Part shown: positions 54,769-64,000 of the stretch, piece after piece
How positions within the stretch are numbered: the first letter of the stretch is position 1
Layout of the letters: every line of letters starts with the position of its first letter
Assembly: GCF_011075055.1 (NCBI RefSeq)
Contig: NC_058145.1
Span: forward strand, 5,861,228 to 5,925,227
DNA: 64,000 bases
Source of the DNA: Mangifera indica
Taxonomy: Eukaryota > Streptophyta > Magnoliopsida > Sapindales > Anacardiaceae
Direction: 5' to 3'
The notes under the pieces: generated by a model
Seen by the model: only the letters and a program-made list of their open reading frames with translations
What the model was told of the DNA's origin: nothing
The model's database searches: none
Program-made: the position numbers and the translations under genes

Positions 54769-56651
54769 AGGTTAAACTAAGGGATGAGCTTCTTTCTTCT
54801 CGTGTTTGATCTCCCCTTCAAGTATAAGTAATGCAAAGATAGGTTGCAAACTCAAGAGAGCCTTTTCTACTTGTTGCCTATTCATATACATACTCTCCCT
54901 TCTAGTTTGTTTCCCTTTGATAGCCTTATTAGCTTCTTGGGGACTAAAAGGTCACAAAGTAATGGTCTTTCCTTTGAATTTGAAGGAATAAGTGTTCTTT
55001 TTACCATTATAAGTCACTTCTCTATCAATTTGCCAAGCTCTCCCTAGCAACAAATTGCATGCATCCATGGGAACTACATCACACACAGTCTCATCTTGGT
55101 AATGTTAGCTAATGGAAAAGGAAACAAGTATTTATTTGGCTACTTGAAGGCTGGTCCCATTGCTCAACCATTGGAGCTTATATGGTTGAGGATGAGGTAT
55201 GGTAGACAATCCAAGTTTCTCTACTAATGTAGATGAAGCCACATTTGCACAACTTCCACTATCTATAATCAAAGAACACACCTTGCCTCCAATGGTGTAT
55301 CTTGATTGGAAAATTTGGAGCCTTTGTTCCTCATGTGGAAAGGACTTTGAATGCAATGCTCTTCTAATCACTAACATCTCTCCCTCATCAGCCTTTTGCA
55401 TGACCTCCTCGTTTTCTTCTTTGACAGCTTCATCTTCATGGCCATAATCTTTATTTTCTTCATCTACTTGAAGAGATTCTTCAATAGCTTGAATCTCCAT
55501 CAATGACAAAGCTCTTCTATTTGGGCATTCGACTTGGAAGTGTCTATAGCCTTGGCATTTAAAGCACTTTTTATTGGAGAGATCAAGTTTTCCCTTGTTT
55601 GGTTTGTTCTTGCTAGGTTTTACCACCTTTTCTTTCCCTTTCTCCTTGGAAGTGGTTTCGACAACCTTATAGTTGGATAGGGAACCCTTTTGAAAGGTGG
55701 GTCCCTTGTTGAAAGGAGGACTTTTGGAAAATGAAGTCCCTTTGGTAAATGGCTTGGCAACCATGGACTTCATGGCCTTCTTTTGCTTCTCCACTTTAAT
55801 AGCCAACATACAAACATCTTCAAAAGTGAAATATGGTTGCAACTCCACCATATAAGCAATGTCTTGGTTTAAGCCACTAATCAATCTTACAATGGTTTGC
55901 TTTTTCACTTCCAAAAGCTTACTCCTCATTAATAGCTTCTCAACTCCCTTATGTAATGCTCTACTTCATCACTTCCTTGCTTAATGGTGTATAGCTTGAT
56001 GTAAAGATCTTGTTTATGGTTTTCCGAGAGGAATCTTCTCTTCATAAGCTTCTTTAGTTTCTCCCAAGATCTCACTCTTTCTCTACTATCCATTTCCCTT
56101 TGCTTCTTAAGATTTTCCCACCATAAGGATGCATAATCCTTGAATTTCAAGATAGCAAGCTTATATTTCTTCTCATTCGAATAACCCTTATATTGAAAAA
56201 CTCTTTCAATAGCATGTAACCAATCAACAAAATTATCCGAACTCATGCTCCCTTCGAATTCTAAAATTTCAATCTTTAAACCCCTATCATCATCCTTTTC
56301 TCTCCTAGGTGGTCTCTCTTATTCTTCCTCACTTGAGTCATCATGAATTATCAATTCCTCTCTAGTATGTTTAGGAGGAGGAGGCGAAGGTCTAATATGT
56401 CTTCTTGGGTGATGTAGTTGGGTTGGGTGAGGTGGAGAAGAGGGTATTTGGCTTTGTGTTGAAGTTTGAGGTTGTGATAAGGGTGCCCAGTTTTGAGTGA
56501 GGGTCAAGTCTCTCATCATTTGCATCATTTGATTCATTTGGTCCCTAATGGCCTTAAATTCTCCTTTGACCTCTTCTTTTAATGACATGTGGGCGAATTC
56601 CCAAGGATGAGGAAGTGAGTAGGATAAAGATGAAGTTCTTTTATGGAACAT
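54769..56651 (-). pseudogene. Gypsy-5 gag and protease region
   Basis: Gag starts MFHKRTSSLS at 56649-56651 and continues in three pieces (56319-56651, 55929-56246, 55132-55929). The zinc knuckle CFKCQGYRHFQVEC keeps its ligands. The protease LIIDSGSCANVAS is near 55260. The protease end and RT spacer (54769-55130) are in broken frames. Confidence 0.85.
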
Positions 56652-56834
56652 TTTTGGTGATAGCTAGTGGGTAAAGACTAATGGTTATAAGTGTTTAAAG
56701 GTTGGGGGAGAGTATTGGTAAGTGTTTAAGGGAAATTAAGGTTCTGTGAACAGTAATTTTATAGTGAACAGTAAATTTCGAAGGTGAACAATAGCTCCGA
56801 GAGGCAAAAATCAGTCAACAAATTACACAAACAC

Positions 56835-56851
56835 CCTAGGCTCTGACACTA
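56835..56851 (-). promoter_or_regulatory. Gypsy-5 degenerate primer binding site
   Basis: Minus strand reads TAGTGTCAGAGCCTAGG by the 5' LTR, two changes from the initiator-Met site. Confidence 0.7.
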
Positions 56852-56853
56852 AA

Positions 56854-57767
56854 TGGTGCATTTCCATCAAGACAATGCAACAACACACAAACTCAATTCT
56901 GGAAATTACTATTTATTTGGTATAGTAGCAATTTGTCTTTCAATTTTAACCATCAAATGACCTCCAAATCATGCAAATTATATATCATTGGAAAAGGCAT
57001 TCAAAAAGCTTTCCAATGGTATATAATATCAACCATAGCTCAATCAACAAAACATTCAAAACTAGCTTCAAAGTTTGCTGGCAAAAACTGGAAATTGCAA
57101 AATCATACACTGTGAACAGTATCCGAGGCATACAATACACGTTCACATCTTCACACTTTAGATTTCAAGGGTAACAAGAAAATTAACCAAGGCATAAAGG
57201 AAAGTTCCACCAACCTTAGGATCTTTCATCACCAATTCTTCCTCCAAGATGAATTGGATAAAGGAACAAACAAAGAAAAACTCCAAAGCTTTGCTTGAAA
57301 ATTTCACCATCAAAGAAGTCTAAAGTTTACAAGTGAAAAAGCCACGCTTATATATAAGAGGAAGTGGCGGCAAAATGAGCATGCATAGGGAACAACTTTT
57401 CCCTAAAAAGTGGAACTATGTCCACCAACTAAAGTTACTTGATTCCTTTTTAATTGCAATTCAAACTAAATGGGCTTCATGGCATCTTGGGCTCCAATTT
57501 AAGTGATGGATGGCTGCCTTATCTACTTGGGCTTCAAAGTGGGCTTGTAGTTGGTTTCTTGGACTCATTTAAGCTTCCATTTCATTAAGGCCTTGGATGC
57601 AAGTAATGAGAGTGCATCCAAAAGTAAAGTTGGGTCAAATTGGAGATGGCAAAGTTTCTTTAGGCTTGCATGGAGCTTTTCCCTCATTCCCTTCATTAGC
57701 TTAGGTCGAATGGTGCATGGCTAAGAACTTGGGGGTCGAAAATGTTGAAGTGGTCGAAGATACATCA
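56854..57767 (-). repeat. Gypsy-5 5' LTR (right)
   Basis: 914 bp, with a deletion of about 100 bases after GAGCATGCATAGG near 57388 compared with the left copy. Confidence 0.9.
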
Positions 57768-57772
57768 ATTTT
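57768..57772. repeat. Target-site duplication of Gypsy-5, right copy
   Basis: ATTTT, same as 51175-51179. Confidence 0.8.
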
Positions 57773-58299
57773 AGGCACATAATATTATGTCAACTTGTTA
57801 CTATGACGTTCCCTTAGAGTCAACACAGTTAAAGTCAAAGAAAAAGTCCAGACTATTCATGAAGGCATCTAGCTAGTTCACAACATAAAAATTGCTCGGG
57901 ACATTAGTCTCTCATTCAATCATTCCCCTCCTCGTTACCATTTCTGGAATTTTGAAGAATGAGTCATCAAGGCCATGAACGATCAATACATTCAAATGTA
58001 CCGATCAATACCTATTGGCAAAAGCATTTATTGTTGACCACTGGAAACTTTGACCAAGATTGACCTTATGCTGAAATTATTGGTACCGACCCCTCCCCCC
58101 CCTTAAAAGGTGTCCATCTCGTTCATGTACTGTTTTTTAGAGAAAATCCTCTTTTCTTCATTTCCAAATGGGAAAATTTTTCAAGATAACGACTCTATTC
58201 TGTTTCAAATAATATTTTTTACTATATAAGGAGCCAAAAGCGATTGATAAGGTGTTAGAAAAGCATATTAAAAAATTCATACTTTTATAATATCCAAAT
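57773..58299. other. Non-coding stretch beside Gypsy-5
   Basis: No gene is supported. The first 250 bases on the plus strand give broken pieces vaguely like the end of a gypsy integrase (VKVKEKVQTIHEGI), too weak to call. Confidence 0.3.
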
Positions 58300-59450
58300 G
58301 TTAATTTCATATATTAGTTAATAACCAAATGACCCATATATTTTTTAATACTTTTTTACTCCCTAATATATTATAGAATATTGAAATTCACATTTTTTAA
58401 TAACATATATGAACTTGCTTTCTTATAATACCATAAATGCCCTCTCATTGTCTACATATTTTTAAGTACCCTTATATTTTGTCTAATTTCATAATACCCC
58501 TTACATTTATTTAAAATTTTCTTTAACCACCTCAATTGTATTGTATTGATATGCCTTATATTTTATCAAAGTCTTTATATATTTCTAATATTTTATTTAA
58601 AACCTTCTTACATTGTTTAATATCAAAATACTCTCATATTTTTTAACATTTAATTTAATCTCTGTATTTATCTAACATTTTATTTAATACCCTTATATGT
58701 TGTTTGTTATCGAAATGCATCTATATATTCCTAACATTTTATTTAAAACCTTTTTACATTGTTTAATATCAAAATGCTCCCATCTTTTTCTAACATTTCA
58801 TTTAACTCCTATATTTATTTAACATTTTTTAACATCCCCATATGTTGTCTTGTCAAAATGCTCATATATTTTTCTAACATTTCAACATTTCATTTAAAAT
58901 CTTCATACATTGTTGAATATTAAGGTGTCCCTATATTTTTTCAACTTTTTTAACCCCCTATATTTATCTAACTTATCATTTAACACTCTTAAATATTGTC
59001 TTGTATCAAAATACCCTTATACTTATATTTTTCTAAAATTTCATTGAAAACCTTTACACATTGTTTATTATCAAAATATCTCTCATATTTTTTCAACATT
59101 TCATTTAACTCCATATATTTATCTAACATTTTTAACACCTTCATATATTGTTTTATATCGAAATACCCCTATATTGTTCTAACATTTAAGTTAAAACTTT
59201 ATTACATTAGTTAATATCAAAATGTCTCTCATATTTTTTCAACATTTCATTTAACTCCTTATATTTATGTAACATTTCATTTAACACCATCATATGTTGT
59301 CTTGTATCAAAATGCTTTTATATTTTTTTAATATTTCATTTAAAATCTTCATACATTATTTAACATCAAAATTCCTCCCATATTTTTTAATATTTTTTTA
59401 ACCCTCTAAAATATTATTAAACATCCAAATACCCTTTTTATATATAACAT
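58300..59450. repeat. AT-rich tandem array, about 146-151 bp unit
   Basis: The phrase CATTGTTTAATATCAAAAT, or a close variant, recurs at 58611, 58757, 58908, 59059, 59205 and 59354, giving spacings of 146, 151, 151, 146 and 149. Each unit has two related halves built on CTAACATTTCATTTAA and TCAAAATGC phrases. Units are diverged, and weaker copies extend left to about 58300. The array ends about 490 bases before the NTAQ1 start codon. Confidence 0.85.
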
Positions 59451-59938
59451 ACGAACTTGATTTAACAAATAAAATTAGATTTTGAGTGAAAATTCATATA
59501 AATACTTTTTCTCACAAATTGATTTGTTTTAATTTGAATTTAGAAGTACAAAATTTTTCTTTTTGAATGAACTCGCAATATTAAATATTGAATAAAAATG
59601 AAAGTGAAAGCGAGTGTTTTAATGATGTGAGAAATGAATGAGAGTGAGGGTTTTTATAAAAATGGTAAAGGATAGTTTTGATATTTTAAAATTTTTGGGG
59701 TATTTTTGTTTGGAACTTTAAAAATGGGACATTTTTGAGGAATTGAAAAATAGGGGATTTTTGCTTAATTGAGGGCAAAATGGATATTTAGTTTGATTTT
59801 CCTTATTTTAATTTATTTCTCTTAGTGTCAGCTGGGTTGGTTAAAACTGCACCGGAATAATGGCAACCTAACCGACACCGTTTTTGTTTCTCTATCTCAT
59901 TAAATTTATCGGCATACCAAAAACTGGAATCCAGCAGC
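59451..59938 (+). promoter_or_regulatory. Presumed NTAQ1 promoter and 5' UTR
   Basis: About 490 bases of AT-rich DNA between the tandem array and the start codon. No convincing TATA box close to the gene was found. The last 120 bases are less AT-rich (ACTGCACCGGAATAATGGC) and likely transcribed. Confidence 0.35.
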
Positions 59939-62614
59939 ATGGCCATGAAGTTCTCTGAATTCGATCACACTCCTTTTTACTGGTAACTTCATTTCCTTTT
60001 TTTAGGGTTTAATTTGGTTTCTTGATGAAGATTAGGGTAATCATTTGTTTGTTTCATAAATTCAGTGAAGAGAATGTTTACTTGCTTTGCAAGAAATTGT
60101 GCGGCAGTGGAACAGCTGATGCGGACGGATCAGATCTTTTTGTAGTTTTCATCTCTAACGAGAAAAAACAGGCATGTGTGTTGTCGATTTGACCTTTATT
60201 TCTTTTTTCTTCAATTAGTTGAACTTGTTCTCAATTTTTTTTTAATTCGAAGTAATGAGTTCAGTGGCAGAGATTCGGCAAATGGAGTAGATAGATTGAT
60301 GGGCTACTTCGCGATGATACAATATGTAATTTTTAGTCGGTTCTTTAGAAGTTCCATGGTTGACTCATTAAATGTTGTTTTAGAATCTTTGTTTTTGGTA
60401 AATTTTGGTGTACTTTTGGGAAAATGGGTATCTCTTGCTTCCTCAATGTACACATAACTAATTTCGATAGAGAAGTAGTGGATTATATAGTTGTGGTTTT
60501 GGATCGATTTTATGGTTGGAATGCTCGAGTTAATTGCGAGTCATAGTATCTAGACTTTAGTATGAGTTTGAAAATTTTATCTTTTAGTTTTATTGTTTCA
60601 TGATTGTATTGTAGATTCCCCTGTGGAATCAGAAGGCTAGTAAGAGAGTAGATGGAATTATTCTGTGGGATTACCATGTCATTTGCATTCAGGTGACAGC
60701 TAAACCTTACCATGAATTTAGTTGTTATGGATTGATAAAGTAGGTTGTAAGGATATGTTTTTGGTCACTAATGGTTACTTTTTGTTTCTTTTGTTGCCTT
60801 TGGTATAAGCAGAGGAAAAATGATGGTGCTTTTCCTTGTTTAGTGTGGGACTTGGATTCCAGTCTTCCATTTCCTTCTCCTTTGACTCCCTATTTGTCAG
60901 AGACCATCCGTCCTTCTTTTCAGCTCTTCTCTGAGTTTCATAGGTAAGCTGTGATTTCCTTAATGGATTTCGATGAGATTACATACTGTTTGTCAGTTTA
61001 TATGAATGCATTTATGAGAAATTTAGTGGAATTGGTAACTTAAGATGTAGTATAATTTCACTTAAGCGGCCATTGTTTTTAATTTTGAAGGAAATAAGAA
61101 CACCTGCATCAGTTACTCACATGGCCTAATTATGAAGCATACCATAGTCTCCATATGTGAAAAAGTTAAACATATCTGAAACTTTTAAGAAAACTTTTGC
61201 TACTGCTATATGCTATTCTTTTACTGGAAACCAAACTTGTTCCACACCATAGAATTTCTTTGGGTTCTTTTGCCTTTTTGTTTTTTGCTTTATTTCTTGT
61301 TTTACTCCATTGCTGCAAATAAAAAAAGATTGGAATGATACTCTCCTCCCTTGTTCCTTTGCTTCACTTTTAAAAATTATTTATTGATGGTAATTTTTTC
61401 CTATGTATGGTTTAGGAAATGGATGTTGCAAAATGTTTTTTCAAAATATCTTCAATTGTTTAATATTGTATACTACGGTGTAACAATTCATGAAGAACTT
61501 TAAGTGAAGTCCTTATCCAAAGAAAAAGAAGTAAATTTTTCTGCTGAAAGGTTCACTTAGAGAATAAAGATCTGAGAAATATTTTGAGAAATAATGATGT
61601 TATTCTTCAGCTTTTGATTGATCATTGAACCAGACTGTTTTACTGCAACAGTGTAGCCGGCTTGCATAGGATACTCTATATTGCTTTTTGTTTGCTAGTT
61701 ATACTTGGTCCGTTAGATTACTGGGATAATTGTTTAACAATTTTTCCTGATTTAATCATGTTGGGCTTTCTACTACACCTTTTTTCTCTGATAAATAATA
61801 TAGTTTATAATTTCTTTTTATTATATTTATTATTGCAGTCAATATTTCTGTTTGGATTCTAGTTGCATTTTCAAATTTCTCATGAAGTGGGCTTTGTTAG
61901 CCTAGTTAATATCATTGTCCAAACTTATTTGAAGAGGGATCAATGCTATAATGATTGTCATGAATTTGTAATGTTTATTTTAAACTCTATTTATATTACT
62001 ATCTTTTTCTTAAGATACTAAAGCTATCAGACAGACCTGCCTTTATCACTGATTTAATTTGTCTGTTTTAACTTCATAAAGCAATTAATGTTTCATTGTT
62101 GCTTGATTAAAGTATATTCCAAATCCTAATATTAAATGATTTTGCTATAAGAACTTCTCTTCTTGGCATCAGGTATTTCCGGATTGTCCATGCTCCTATA
62201 TTCCTTCGTTACTTTGCATCTGATCGAAGGCATATGAAGGATTCTGTTGGGAAATGGGTTGCTGAACCACCTAAATATGAACCTATAGTTGCTGAAGGTA
62301 ATGACAATGATCGTGTATAAGATCTTGCCTACAGGTTTTAGGATATGGTAATGTTTTTCTGTTGTAGTCTGTCTCTTTTATTATAGCTAACAGGCTCATG
62401 ATGATACATAGAAGCAGTTGCATTGTAAAAGTTGTTTCTTTGGTCTGCTTGTTCAGATAACACTGTGCACAACTTAAGTGAGTACATTGAAATGCGATCT
62501 GCTGATGTGGCAACAGATGTTGGAGTTGATCTTATTAATGCTGTTTTTACTGAGAAACTTGGTGTGGTGATTGGCGAAAAACAACTGGAGGAGTTCTTTT
62601 CCCAAGTTTCTTGA
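59939..62614 (+). CDS. NTAQ1: Protein N-terminal glutamine amidohydrolase
   Basis: The enzyme deamidates N-terminal Gln of proteins to Glu, a step of the N-degron (N-end rule) pathway. I infer six exons: 59939-59982, 60066-60171, 60615-60692, 60813-60943, 62173-62297 and 62457-62614, which give 213 residues without a stop, close to family length. Expected catalytic residues are present: C15 in [12 protein letters not shown]71 in ILWDYHVI and D89 in [19 protein letters not shown] and [13 protein letters not shown] are also family wording. Introns are 83, 443, 120, 1229 and 159 bp. All are GT-AG except intron 2, which must use a GC donor (CAG/GCATGT at 60172) to stay in frame. The start could also be the second ATG (59945). 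It is a single-copy-looking host gene beside the repeats. Confidence 0.93.
60172..60614 (+). other. NTAQ1 intron 2 with GC-AG borders
   Basis: The donor is CAG/GCATGT and the acceptor TTGTAG/ATTCCC. The nearest GT (four bases on) would shift the frame and meet a TAG within nine codons of exon 3. Conserved residues on both sides (SNEKKQ, then IPLWNQK) join exactly at this border. Confidence 0.75.
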
Positions 62615-63461
62615 GGACTTGTGTCTTTTTTTTCTTTTTATTTGGTAATTAGAGAACCTGTCCTGCCTTATTGGACCGGTAAACCTTGAGGTATAGTTAT
62701 TGGATCTACAACCATTACACCGGATCCGTTAGAACTAGTATCTTTGTTGCTTGCAAATAACATTGAGTGAGTTATGGATGTATGAACCAGAGTACAAGCT
62801 GCATCACTCCATCAATCAGTGAACCTTTTTTCAAAGAAACCTGTTTCTGAGGAAAAAGTTCACTTGGAGGATGGAAATTTGTGAAAAACGTGTGCTCCAA
62901 TAGATGTTTTCCTTTAGTTTGGCTTCTTGGCTGTAACTAGGGAACATCAGTAAACGTGTTCTGTCAGAAATCATGGTCTAGTCTAGCTAGATAAGTTTTG
63001 TAAAATGCTACATTGGCACCATTTAGTTGTGTTTTAGGTGGTGTTTGATATGGCTTCATCTCATACACTTTGCAAAGCATGTTTTCTTGAATTCTGACTA
63101 CTCTTTCCTTTGTATCGTTTCCCTAATCAAAATGACTTTAGTTTAATAATTTATTTTGGACAATTCACCAAAACTCTTAGAAAGTTCAGCATGACAACCA
63201 ACATTTTTGAGAGTTGTGGAAAGCTATTACATCATCAGGTAAAGAAAAAGACCACTTGATCAAAAGGAAACATGACGATTTAGCATTCGAATACAATTCA
63301 TAAATGAGTAGGGACTATCTCTGTAATAATAAGTGAATACATCCATTGTTACCGAAGCAACCAGGACCACTGCTCCCAAAATATAGAAGAATATCTCTGG
63401 CAAACTCGGCCATATAAATCTACATCGTGCTTTTTGTGGGACGCTGATATTTCACATTTCG
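62615..63461. other. Region between two convergent genes
   Basis: Contains the NTAQ1 3' UTR at its left end and the end of the minus-strand gene's transcript at its right end. No clear AATAAA for NTAQ1 was found. No other gene is seen. Confidence 0.4.
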
Positions 63462-63467
63462 TTTATT
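63462..63467 (-). terminator. Poly(A) signal of the convergent minus-strand gene
   Basis: AATAAA on the minus strand, 60 bases past the stop codon of the partial gene at the right edge. Confidence 0.45.
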
Positions 63468-63526
63468 AGGGCAAAACATGATGGCACTCAAAAGCCAAAG
63501 AGGACCAGATGAACAGACAAGACAAA

Positions 63527-63734
63527 TCAAGTTTCATCTTCATTATCTGACAGCAAGCAATCTTGTACTCGCTTCCTGAAAGCAGAAAAAAATAAAGGGT
63601 TATAAATTTTAATAAAATTATGTGTATCCACTTTGGGTACGCAAACATATACACACATATATATCATTACATGATTGGATTATTGTGAATTAAAAATAAA
63701 ACAATACTCAATCATATAATGACACGTATGAATC

Positions 63735-63765
<31 letters not shown>

Positions 63766-64000
63766 GTACCTATTCAGGTACACAGTACTGCTCTATAAAT
63801 TTTGGGAGGCAATAAGATAAGTACAATCTATACTAGGATATCAATGATTTTTCAAGCGAACGAATGCTATAAATATAAGATCACGGTGTCTTTAGGGGTT
63901 TGAAGCAATAAACACATCATGGTTAAGGTGTAGTGCTGGTTATCAACGTAAATTCTCACCTCAATGCACTGAAATGGCCGTTACTACCATAATTTGCTCT
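63527..64000 (-). CDS. 3' end of an unidentified host gene (last two exons)
   Basis: Two exons are inferred on the minus strand. The first, 63960-64000, runs off the window and reads ANYGSNGHFSAL before a GTGAGA donor. The second, 63527-63575, follows a pyrimidine-rich TTTCTGCTTTCAG acceptor and reads KRVQDCLLSDNEDET then TGA. The codon split across the 384-bp intron rejoins as Arg. Acidic C-terminal residues, fitting splice phases and an AATAAA 60 bases downstream support a real gene. I do not recognise the family from 29 residues. It converges with NTAQ1. Confidence 0.6.
63733..63762. repeat. AT dinucleotide microsatellite
   Basis: About 14 TA repeats inside the intron of the edge gene; likely length-variable. 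Confidence 0.85.

Larger units (their letters stand above)
51180..57767 (-). mobile_element. Gypsy-5: complete but decayed Ty3/gypsy element
   Basis: 6588 bp with LTRs of 965 and 914 bp, matching 5-bp target duplications (ATTTT) and all coding domains in order on the minus strand. Several stops and frameshifts break gag-pol and the LTRs differ by sizeable deletions, so it is older than Gypsy-3. LTR ends (TGGTGCATTTCC...) group it with Gypsy-4. Confidence 0.93.

Noticed and set aside
16196..57767. Recurring direct repeats of about 1 kb considered as a CRISPR-like or satellite array
   Set aside because: They are LTRs with TG/CA ends and target duplications, and have retroelement coding between them.
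57773..58100. Possible integrase-like remnant
   Set aside because: A few residues resemble gypsy integrase tails but the frame is broken and no catalytic motif is seen.
60176..60457. 93-residue plus-strand open frame
   Set aside because: It lies inside NTAQ1 intron 2 and has no recognisable content; splicing explains the region better.

Overview
This window is nuclear DNA from a flowering plant. The evidence is a spliced plant-type NTAQ1 gene at the right end, together with L1-type LINEs whose ORF1 has DUF4283 plus a CCHC knuckle, Ty3/gypsy chromovirus-like elements primed by initiator tRNA-Met, and a decayed Ty1/copia element. The species cannot be named from the sequence; a eudicot with a repeat-rich genome is a guess. 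About 57 of 64 kb is retrotransposon or its debris.

Layout. 1-7.9 kb: the 3' end of a plus-strand gypsy element (integrase and 3' LTR) split by a complete, apparently intact minus-strand LINE (LINE-1, 1466-7311, 19-bp target duplication). 8-15.3 kb: old AT-rich DNA holding a decayed minus-strand copia element (about 9.06-12.74 kb). 15.3-29.05 kb: an old gypsy gag remnant split by Gypsy-2 (16196-28867), which itself carries a 5'-truncated LINE (LINE-3, 19859-24136), a solo LTR (24802-25828) and an opposite-strand LINE tail (26525-27171). 30.4-42.9 kb: a full-length but decayed LINE (LINE-4) split by Gypsy-3 (33903-40530), which has an uninterrupted 1568-residue gag-pol frame and two 956-bp LTRs. 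45.5-57.8 kb: a LINE ORF2 fragment, then Gypsy-4 (46040-51059, most of pol deleted, a second-family solo LTR inside its left LTR), then the decayed Gypsy-5 (51180-57767). 58.3-59.45 kb: an AT-rich tandem array of about 150-bp units. 59.9-62.6 kb: a six-exon NTAQ1 gene, which I assembled by splicing. 63.5-64.0 kb: the last two exons of an unidentified convergent minus-strand gene.

How it fits together. Target-site duplications give a nesting order: old gag, then Gypsy-2, then LINE-3, the solo LTR and the LINE tail; separately LINE-4, then Gypsy-3; separately Gypsy-1, then LINE-1. LINE-1 and Gypsy-3 look youngest because their frames are open and the Gypsy-3 LTRs differ at only about four positions by eye. 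Three LINE copies share an ATGA stop/start overlap between ORF1 and ORF2. All copies that keep the 3' end carry two small stem-loops just before the tail. The gypsy copies share a leader with repeated TACTGTTCAC. The only host genes seen are NTAQ1 (N-degron pathway) and the edge gene. No bacterial features, CRISPR arrays or rRNA/tRNA genes were seen.
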